10,880 nucleotides of DNA, taken from the NCBI GenBank assembly GCA_019416685.1, contig DXWV01000039.1, forward strand, positions 1 through 10,880, given 5' to 3'. A program made the position numbers and the translations under genes. The notes below the pieces were generated by a model. That model searched no databases. It was not told the DNA's origin and saw nothing but the letters and a program-made list of their open reading frames with translations. How positions within the stretch are numbered: the first letter of the stretch is position 1; each line of letters begins with the position of its first letter. The stretch comes from Bacteroides sp. (GTDB taxonomy: Bacteria > Bacteroidota > Bacteroidia > Bacteroidales > Bacteroidaceae). Of this stretch, positions 1 to 6,600 are shown one piece after another.

Positions 1-31
1 ACCCGAATGGAAATAAAGGTCTTTTTAAAAT

Positions 32-65
32 AGTGTGCCAATAAACGAACGTTTATTGAAACACT
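32..65. terminator. Strong palindrome, possible terminator or operator
   Basis: The 9-base arms CAATAAACG (39-47) and CGTTTATTG (50-58) are perfect complements around a 2-base AA centre. After a 2-base internal mismatch they are extended by AGTGT (32-36) and ACACT (61-65). A run of five T follows directly at 65-69, so a + strand transcript from a gene left of the window would end like an intrinsic terminator. The near-perfect symmetry and the 2-base loop would also suit a dimeric repressor site. No gene end is visible in the window to decide between these. Confidence 0.45.
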
Positions 66-417
66 TTTTCAAATAAGAGAATAAGATCAAACTACTATTA
101 ATCAACAATTAAGATTCTCTTCCTCACTCTTACTTTGTATTGAGAATAATGTTTAAAAAAGTGCTCTAAACACCCTCCTTTTTTTGACAAAATATATAAG
201 TAAGAAATATACTTTCCCAACAAAGTGAGTTTACTCCCATTCTAAAGTCTCTTGTTTAAATTTAGTTAATAGATTAAACGAGGAAAACTATCTCATTTAC
301 CAACATTCGTCCATACATATGCACGATATAAACCAATATACGCCCACACAACCATATTTTATTACAAAACAACCGAATCAGTCGAGAACAAGAAAATATA
401 TGAAATAGATTTTATTT
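66..417. other. AT-rich non-coding stretch, no gene seen
   Basis: No coding region can be supported here. The only ATG-started frames are very short, such as a 29-codon frame at 319-408 that has no recognisable product. Weak inverted repeats exist (ATTCTC 114-119 with GAGAAT 142-147; GTTTAA 254-259 with TTAAAC 274-279), but their loops are long for such short, AT-rich arms. The stretch probably holds upstream regulatory DNA of the gene at 687, or remains of older sequence. Confidence 0.4.
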
Positions 418-425
418 TACTTTTG
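418..425 (+). promoter_or_regulatory. Bacteroides -7 box for the leader and gene at 687
   Basis: TACTTTTG matches the Bacteroides -7 consensus TAnnTTTG exactly. No good TTTG element is seen about 20 bases upstream, so the -33 half is weak. If it is used, transcription would begin near 430 and give a leader of roughly 255 bases before the ATG at 687, including all the hairpins at 452-646. The assignment is inferred from consensus only. Confidence 0.45.
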
Positions 426-451
426 CAGTTTGGATTTTGTAAAAGCACATA

Positions 452-530
452 TTTCTCTACGAGATTCGATCGATTCCTCGTAGAGAAAAGCCCCGTTCCT
501 CGTAGAGAAATGATACTTTTCTCTACGAGG
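452..530. repeat. Four-copy inverted/direct repeat forming two hairpins
   Basis: The 12-base motif CTCGTAGAGAAA occurs four times with no mismatch: reverse at 452-463, forward at 477-488, forward at 499-510 and reverse at 518-529. Copies 1 and 2 form a 12-bp stem with a 13-base loop. Copies 3 and 4 form a 13-bp stem (498-510 with 518-530) with a 7-base loop. The two forward copies are 22 bases apart and share 15 identical bases (474-488, 496-510). Because all copies are identical, copy 1 can also pair with 3 and copy 2 with 4. This could be an RNA structure in the leader of the gene at 687 or a set of protein-binding sites in DNA. Confidence 0.8.
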
Positions 531-562
531 GAAAGATAGACTTTGTAACCATTTGATATACA

Positions 563-646
563 ACTTCTTATAGAAGTGCCAAGAAGCTCCAAAAAGTGTT
601 GATTTTTTCTCAACACAATGGCACTGAATTCAACCGTCAAAGACGG
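563..646 (+). promoter_or_regulatory. Further hairpins in the leader, two of them competing
   Basis: ACTTCT (563-568) pairs with AGAAGT (572-577) around a 3-base loop. AGTGCC (575-580) can instead pair with GGCACT (620-625), enclosing a solid inner hairpin GTGTTGA (596-602) / TCAACAC (610-616) with a 7-base loop. The first and second stems share bases 575-577, so they exclude each other. CCGTC (634-638) and GACGG (642-646) make a 5-bp GC-rich stem with an AAA loop about 40 bases before the start codon. Together with 452-530 this makes the region a candidate structured 5' leader. It matches no riboswitch class that I recognise. Confidence 0.5.
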
Positions 647-686
647 CCATGAAGATAAAAGAATTGTTACATAAAATCTAATCAGA

Positions 687-1151
687 ATGGTCACAACAAC
701 CATCTATGTAAAGCCCTATCTGGCGGCTTACATGTATGTACGCTATCAAAACAGTGTAGTCACGGAGTTCAATGCTATCAGGTTAAAGAGTATCGAAAAC
801 CTGTATCATGTAATCAAAAACCTCACAGTCAGACGTCCACAAAATGTTTCATGGAAAGAAAATGGTAATTTCACTTTCGTCATTCCAGACCCAAGATATG
901 GAAAGGATCCGGAATCATACAACTATTTGGGGCATGACAGTATAGTCATCATTGAAGAAGAGATAGAGATTATGCTAAAAGCTGAACTACACAGCCTGAT
1001 GCAAAAGAATAAATATCAGAAGGGAATCATGTATAAGAAAACATTAATTCTGTTCATGCAAAAATATCATATAGAAGACAAACACGAAGATGCCCTCATG
1101 AAATCATTCCAGAGATGGAAAAAAAGAGTAGAGAAAGAAAGAAAAAAGTAA
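687..1151 (+). CDS. Basic 154-residue protein of unknown function
   Basis: I do not recognise a named family. The protein starts MVTTTIYVKPYLAAYMYVRY, and its middle carries a proline/aspartate-rich stretch (VIPDPRYGKDPESYNYLG, about 65-82) that looks like a conserved surface motif. Residues about 84-108 are predicted helical and acidic (IVIIEEEIEIMLKAELHSLM). The C-terminal third is helical and strongly basic (KKTLILFMQKYHIED, then KSFQRWKKRVEKERKK), which could fit a helix-turn-helix DNA- or RNA-binding role; this is inference. There is no signal peptide or membrane helix, so it is probably cytoplasmic. The ATG at 687 is the first in frame after the leader hairpins, and no Shine-Dalgarno sequence is seen, as is common in Bacteroides. 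The gene stands alone and converges on the receiver gene, with a repeat element between them. Its long structured leader suggests post-transcriptional or self-regulation. Confidence 0.8.
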   Translation: MVTTTIYVKPYLAAYMYVRYQNSVVTEFNAIRLKSIENLYHVIKNLTVRRPQNVSWKENGNFTFVIPDPRYGKDPESYNYLGHDSIVIIEEEIEIMLKAELHSLMQKNKYQKGIMYKKTLILFMQKYHIEDKHEDALMKSFQRWKKRVEKERKK

Positions 1152-1296
1152 AATAGGACTCACCACAGAGTTTCACTGAGTTACACGGAGTTTTAATTGT
1201 TGAAACGCAGAAACTCGCAAATTCACGCAAAGAGTATCATAGCTTACGTATAGCGCAGCCATTTAATCTGCGATCATTTGCGTTTCAATGATGATA
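1152..1296. repeat. Intergenic repeat element with 10-base periodicity and inverted repeat
   Basis: Between two convergent genes lie three 10-base units, CACAGAGTTT (1164-1173), CACTGAGTTA (1174-1183) and CACGGAGTTT (1184-1193). Three more follow: CGCAGAAACT (1206-1215), CGCAAATTCA (1216-1225) and CGCAAAGAGT (1226-1235). Perfect 10-base arms TTGAAACGCA (1200-1209) and TGCGTTTCAA (1279-1288) enclose a smaller hairpin CGCAG (1254-1258) / CTGCG (1268-1272). ATGATATCAT at 1291-1300 is a perfect palindrome overlapping the receiver stop codon. The block looks like a dispersed intergenic repeat. A related fragment, CACCACAGA, occurs at 1161-1169 and again at 10789-10797. It may also act as a two-way terminator for the convergent genes. 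Confidence 0.6.
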
Positions 1297-2043
1297 TCAT
1301 TTAATTAGGGTAGAAGGGTGATGCGAAGCAAGAAATAAACTATATTCCTCCTCTTTATTATAGGAATCTTGCAAAATCGCTCCCTGTACCTTCAGATCCT
1401 CCCAACGCTTTTTGGGGTTGGATAACTCTTCTTTTGCTTTTAGCAACGCAACTGAAAGTTTCTCATACAAACTATCCGTCTCGGTCTTTGTTATGGTTGC
1501 ATCTGCCCATTGTGCAACTTCCACAAGAAGCAACGGTTCAGACGACATGATTATCAGATATTTATAAGGATAACGCTTTCTTATTCCCTGCAGTATCTGC
1601 GTTGCGTTCTCTTTTTTACCAGGACCGGCACCTATCAAATCGGATATAATAATATCAAATCCCTCAGCAAACAAAGGGGTAGGAATAGCTTCTATCACTG
1701 TGAGACATTCGCTCTGAAAACTTTCTTTCAAATACTGCCGCGTTTTATATTGGTCATCAATAGCAAGAATATTAAATGTTCTCTCTTTTAAGGAAGTCAC
1801 AGAAGAACATTTCGTTACCTTAATATTAGTCTCCTCCCGCTTTGCATTTGCCTTATTCTGCTTTGACAGATAAAAGCAATACCAACTAAGAAACAGCAAT
1901 AGAGCACATAAATAGATAACATAATAGCCTGATACATCATGAAATAATGCAATCAAAGATGACACACCACCTACACCTGTGACAACAGATGCAAAATAAG
2001 TGCTAAGCGTTGTTTTCAGAACCTCCTTTAAGAAATTTTTCAT
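1297..2043 (-). CDS. Membrane-anchored receiver-domain protein without output domain
   Basis: The protein has 248 residues. Residues about 12-34 (glycine-rich, GVGGV) and 39-60 (YYVIYLCALLLFLSWYCFYL) are two hydrophobic segments, followed by a basic stretch that places the rest in the cytoplasm. Residues about 90-200 form a response-regulator receiver domain. The acidic pair D96-D97 is in ILAIDDQ, the likely phospho-acceptor is D135 in IIISDL, the switch residue is S167 or S168 in IIMSSEP, and K186 is in TITKTE. All catalytic receiver positions are therefore present. The remaining 48 or so residues are a charged tail with no DNA-binding or enzymatic domain. It starts 2 bases after the stop of the kinase gene, so the two are almost certainly one operon and translationally coupled. 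A receiver tethered by two N-terminal helices is unusual. Its output could be the membrane segment itself or a protein partner; this is inference. Confidence 0.85.
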   Translation of the reverse strand: MKNFLKEVLKTTLSTYFASVVTGVGGVSSLIALFHDVSGYYVIYLCALLLFLSWYCFYLSKQNKANAKREETNIKVTKCSSVTSLKERTFNILAIDDQYKTRQYLKESFQSECLTVIEAIPTPLFAEGFDIIISDLIGAGPGKKENATQILQGIRKRYPYKYLIIMSSEPLLLVEVAQWADATITKTETDSLYEKLSVALLKAKEELSNPKKRWEDLKVQGAILQDSYNKEEEYSLFLASHHPSTLIK

Positions 2044-2045
2044 AT

Positions 2046-3485
2046 CTATTTTATATACAAGATTACTGTTTTATTAATAACCGATGTAAATCCGCTTGTT
2101 GTGTTTTGCAATATGGAATTATAAAAGCCCCATCTATGACAATCCAGATGTTCCATTTCTGCCAGAGAAACGGGCTTTTCATTCCTTCCTAAATCATTAA
2201 AACCACTTTTCACCCGGAAAACAACGGAACTTGTTTCAATATCAATATTCATTTCCAACTTTTCTTCTTTCACCTTACGATGTTCCAGCAAATGATAGAT
2301 AATGCCATTCAAATAAATATAGAAAAGAAGTTCTTTGGCCGGAAAAGAAAAAGAAGGCAAAAAGTCTTTATCATATTCTATCTCATCCCGATAGGCCACA
2401 CATATATTATTCAGAATCGTGTCCAGCGAAACCGTCTTTTCCAGCGGATTGCCATACACACACATGTTTCGTGGCAACAGAAGATAATCGATATAAAAAA
2501 ATAATGCCTGCATATGTAAATAGGAGACCCGCATACAATTGCATATAAAAAACATCTCTTCGGGCAGTTCCAAGCGGTTAGAAGTAACCCAATTGCAGAT
2601 ATCCGATAATTTCCGATAGCAGGTACGTATCACACGATTCATTTCATGAAGATAGATACCTATCGCTGTATTATCTGAAATACCCTGCAGAAATGCAGGA
2701 GCTGAAGCAGGGGTATCACGATGAGGGAACACCAATATAATTGAAAAAAGTTCATAAGGTACATTATCATACCTGTTACTGGCTTCTTCACCACTTTCCA
2801 CTATTACCTCTACCTCCTGCGAATCGGTTATTTCTTTCACTATGCTCAACCCCAATCCATGTCCCTCAGTTGTCAAATACTGAGCATTAATCCCACGATA
2901 TTCATGTTCTAAGACACGCTTTGCTTCATCCTCTTCCAACCGGGGGCCGAAATTAGAAAAAGTAATCCGTTTATATCCTTCATTCACTTCCATCTGTATA
3001 TCGATAGTAGTGTTTGGCATACTATACTTAACAGCATTATCCAATATTTGCGTAAATACCAACCTAAATAAAGGCGAATAATTATACAAAGTCCAGGCCT
3101 CTCGTTTTTGTTCGGGTGTCTCTATATCCGGAGCTATCAGAATCTGATTCAATCTTCTTGTTCTTACTTCACGAGCGTCTTTTTTCCGATACATATTATG
3201 ATATTTTTTGTGATTCTTATCACTATTATAATCATTAATGTATTTTCTGCATATCTCTCCGACATTCATAGGACTACACTCTTCGTTGGCAGCAAACATC
3301 CGGCGGTAAATATCCATTTCTTCCCGGGATGCAGACAAAGCACACAGTTTCCTTCCCAATGGAACTGCAAGAGATTCGTCCATAGTAGAAGAAAGTACTT
3401 CTATTTGTTCCTGCCATTTTATACATTCGTTCGCAAAATGAATGACTGCCTCATTACACTGCGCTATCAGATTTTGGTTAGTCAT
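2046..3485 (-). CDS. Soluble histidine-kinase-like protein, two kinase modules in tandem
   Basis: The protein has 479 residues and no signal peptide or membrane helix. Residues 1-130 are largely helical, with H17 in AVIHFANECIK as one possible phosphate acceptor, but there is no standard H-box. Residues about 140-255 are a GHKL/HATPase_c domain: N-box FTQILDNAVKYS (144-155, N150), a weak G1 box FSNFGPRL (176-183) in which the usual Asp is Asn178 and the second Gly is Arg, and a good G2 box GHGLGLSIVKE (208-218). Residues about 270-479 look like a second, degenerate copy: helix with LHEMNR (H280), second helix, linker, then an ATPase-like segment whose N-box is LNGIIYHLLEH and whose G2 counterpart is HRWGFYNSILQ. 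No input domain is recognised. It is the first gene of a two-gene operon with the membrane receiver, its likely phosphotransfer partner. ATP binding by module 1 is plausible but not certain given the altered G1 box. Confidence 0.82.
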   Translation of the reverse strand: MTNQNLIAQCNEAVIHFANECIKWQEQIEVLSSTMDESLAVPLGRKLCALSASREEMDIYRRMFAANEECSPMNVGEICRKYINDYNSDKNHKKYHNMYRKKDAREVRTRRLNQILIAPDIETPEQKREAWTLYNYSPLFRLVFTQILDNAVKYSMPNTTIDIQMEVNEGYKRITFSNFGPRLEEDEAKRVLEHEYRGINAQYLTTEGHGLGLSIVKEITDSQEVEVIVESGEEASNRYDNVPYELFSIILVFPHRDTPASAPAFLQGISDNTAIGIYLHEMNRVIRTCYRKLSDICNWVTSNRLELPEEMFFICNCMRVSYLHMQALFFYIDYLLLPRNMCVYGNPLEKTVSLDTILNNICVAYRDEIEYDKDFLPSFSFPAKELLFYIYLNGIIYHLLEHRKVKEEKLEMNIDIETSSVVFRVKSGFNDLGRNEKPVSLAEMEHLDCHRWGFYNSILQNTTSGFTSVINKTVILYIK

Positions 3486-3555
3486 AGTTCTATGATATGA
3501 TAAAAATAGATTATAAGAGCCTGTTTATATTCAACTCACCAGAGAAGTCTACATG

Positions 3556-3586
3556 CAATATTAGCAAGATTTACAATCATATGCAA
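3556..3586 (-). promoter_or_regulatory. Candidate promoter of the kinase-receiver operon
   Basis: On the minus strand TAATATTG (3556-3563) matches the -7 consensus TAnnTTTG at all but one base. A TTG (3584-3586) lies 20 bases upstream of it, at the usual -33 spacing. Transcription would start near 3550, about 65 bases before the ATG at 3485. This gives the operon its own promoter, independent of the lyase gene upstream. Confidence 0.45.
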
Positions 3587-3599
3587 GTTTTTTTGCAAG
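3564..3599 (-). repeat. Three CTTGC direct repeats in the kinase promoter
   Basis: CTTGC (minus strand) occurs at 3564-3568, 3583-3587 and 3595-3599. The two upstream copies share the longer ACTTGCA and are 12 bases apart. The third abuts the -7 box. Repeats placed across the -33 to -7 interval would suit an activator or a self-regulating response regulator, but the linked receiver protein has no DNA-binding domain. Confidence 0.35.
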
Positions 3600-3607
3600 T
3601 TATGCAG

Positions 3608-6600
3608 TTAACGGGCAATCATCAGCCGTTCATTTTTTACAGAACCATCCTGTAACTCAATTGTCACAATATAGTTGCCCTCCGCTAAATCCATTGCCTG
3701 AACAGTAACTGCTGTTTGTCCGGCAAACAAAAGTTCACGCACAGCAAAACCGGTCAGTGAATAGATGATAACACGCTTAATTTCCTGATCGGCACGCACA
3801 TGCAGAACATCTTTTACCGGATTCGGATAGATTTGTACATTCTTTTCGGCCGGCACGGCAGACAATCCTGTACCTCCTCCGAACAGGCCGGACTGGCTCT
3901 TTAAGATTGTAAATGTCGTAGCCCCTGTAAACTGGCGTTGCGGACGCATTATCTCCTCAGCCATTGCACCATCCACCTTCAGACAATGGTCTTCGACAGT
4001 TACAATATAAGTTTGGCCACCCACCTGCTCCACATGATCTATTTGAAACAACTCGTTCATATCTTCCTGTGTTTTCACTGCACCCGAAGGTGGGTTAATC
4101 ACTTTATAAGATCCAAATTTAACCGACATCCAGCGCCCTTTTAACTCATCACCGGCAGGAATCACTGCATCGGTAACAAAAGCATTACAGGAAGCGCCGT
4201 CTTCCTTGCGTACAGTAGAGGTGATAGTTCCGGAATATTTGTAGTTCTCTATTTCTGCTGATTCTTCTCCTACGGATAACCGGGAACCGTTAATCAAAAT
4301 ACTCTTCGCCTTCTCTGCGTCTTTACTCTTTGAGAAAACAGCTATCTTACCTTCCATTGCATAGCGTCCATCGGCTGTCGATATTTTCTCTGCCGGATCA
4401 ATACCTGTAATCAGTGCATTGTTCAGATTCACAAGAATCACATCTTCACGGCCATCGGTAAAGGTGACAGATACTCCCACATATTCTTCACTATTCTGAT
4501 TTAACAGAACTTGTTTTACCGAAACAATCTTAGAACCACCATTATACGCCTCCATCACATGTGTAAACAGACTACGCATGCCACTGTTTCCTGTGCGGCG
4601 TTCCACCAAAGCCGGACGCCAATATTCATACATCGTTGTTCCGGTAGCACGACGATAGGAATTAGGCGACTTACCTAAATATACCGTAGACCGGGCATCA
4701 TCCACAGCAAAAATCTTAACACCTCTGGAAGCATCCTGCACATAAGTCACGCTCCACTCTCCGGGAGATTGCGCTTTTGACATTTCACGAAAAGCGCCAT
4801 ACCAGTTTGTTTTATCAGCTTCTACTACCGGATCTTTATAAGTTACTCCGGCTGGCAAGAGTGGGTACTGACTATTAATTTTCGTCATAGACAGGCTGGT
4901 TTCAGCCGTTTGATCATACTGTGTAGAGCCGTGTAACAGGTAATCGTGCTTCGTTCCTCCCTTTACCACAAACAAGTCGAGCAGATAAGGACGAGACGGA
5001 TCAATCGTATTCAAAACATGAATACGCTGATAACGTTCCACTTTTCCCGGACGGATCGTTTTACTATAAACCTCTGTTGCAGCAATCCCGTCAATCCCCG
5101 GTTCAAACAATGTGAAGTAACCATTTGTAAATACGTGTCCACTATTGCCAAGAACCTGGCGGGCTGAAGTGAAGTACTGAGTTAGTTCTTCGTCAACGGC
5201 AACCAGATTATGAGCGGTCACACTATTCGTATAGTCGCGTCCCGGAAGCCGGGAATAACGAATATCACCAATCTGCTCTTCTCCATTGGCATAAAGGGTC
5301 ATAGACATCACACTATGGCCTACATGATTGGCTTTATCATTTGCTCCGATATTCGATTGAATCTGCTGATCGCCCGTACCTGCTCCCAACATGGCATGAT
5401 AGTAAGCCGGTAATAAATAAGATTTGGTAGAAGTTCGTTTATCACTGTATCCGGCCGTGGTATCATCAAACGGAGCCATATCCCCATTCGGAAACCCGAC
5501 CTGTTTATGAACCAACGTAGTGCGCTGGGTAAACTCCTTGCGTGTAAGAGATTTTGCAGCAATACGATGCATTGCGTCAGTTTCCGGTTTAAACATACTG
5601 AAATAATCTTCCAGTAATTTTACGTTTGCATAATTTTCGTCGGCATATCCTCTGTGGTAAGAGAATGACTCGGGATACATACCGTCACGCTTAAAGTTGT
5701 TTGCAATACACAACGTATAATAACGATCGACAAAATCAATGATTTTTTCTTTCATTGCTTCGTCTTCAATAATAGCAGCCACCTGAATCAGTACACCAAT
5801 ATGTCCCACCAGATTGGTAGATTGATGAGTAGACATCGGCTGGTCAATCACCCATAACCCTATATTAAGGAAAAGATCATCAATAACATGCCGACGTACA
5901 TCGTATCCTCTCTCTGCCGAAAGATCCTTCAATGCCTGGCTTTCATAAATACGATCAAACGATACTAATTCTCCCTCATGAAACTCATGAGTCAGCCCGT
6001 TATGATCCGAAGCACGTTGTACATTCGGATATTTCGAAAGTTCACTCTTATTCACAATCCGGTCTTTATTCCAGCCTTCGGTCATAAAGAAGTCAGGGAC
6101 CGCATTTGCCCATTTATCTAAAGCCAAAGCCACATAACGGGCATACTTTTCATCTTTTGTCAGTTGGTAGGCTGCTCCTAAAATGGGTAAGTTCTTAGTC
6201 ATAAAAGCTGTTTTCCCATAATCAATCTGAGCCTGTACATACGTATTGCCTTTAGACGTTTTATAATACGGGACTTTAATGATTTTTCCGGTCATAACCT
6301 CCGCATCGGCATATAAAACCGTATAATTACTGTTTGGAAATACAGTACCGGTAACCTTACAGGTTATTTGGTCCGGCCGGGCGGGATCCCATGTCCAATC
6401 TGTACTATTGACAGAAGCCGGGCTATGCTGCAAGCTACGGGGAGCTTGTGTGGGAACTAATCCCAGCCATTCGGCTTCCGTATAAGTGTCTACCAGTTTT
6501 TTGGCATTCGACAAAGTAGATGAGTTATTGCCTAACGGATAATAAGGGCGGGTAAGCGGTTTGCTATAATTGTCATTCTCTAAATATTTCTGAACAATCA

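Noticed and set aside
319..408. 29-codon ATG frame on the plus strand (MHDINQYTPTQPYF...)
   Set aside because: No family, no ribosome-binding signal and no promoter just upstream. It ends 10 bases before the predicted -7 box, and nothing beyond frame openness supports it.
452..530. CRISPR array
   Set aside because: Four copies of only 12 bases in mixed orientation with spacers of 7-13 bases do not fit a CRISPR array, and no cas gene is present.
362..703. 113-codon frame on the minus strand opposite the hairpin region
   Set aside because: It runs through all the perfect inverted repeats and into the start of the 154-residue gene, has no recognisable domain, and its composition follows the non-coding repeats. 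It is treated as a chance frame.
452..1151. Type III toxin-antitoxin system (repeat RNA followed by toxin gene)
   Set aside because: The layout of repeats before a small gene is suggestive, but the repeats are inverted rather than a long tandem array, there is no clear terminator between them and the gene, and the protein shows no resemblance I can see to ToxN, CptN or TenpN.
3108..3500. 130-codon plus-strand frame opposite the kinase gene
   Set aside because: It is antisense to well-supported kinase coding sequence and has no family resemblance. It is treated as a shadow.
5320..5562. 80-codon frame on the minus strand inside the lyase gene
   Set aside because: It lies wholly within the lyase reading frame on the same strand in another frame, and has no domain or start signal of its own.
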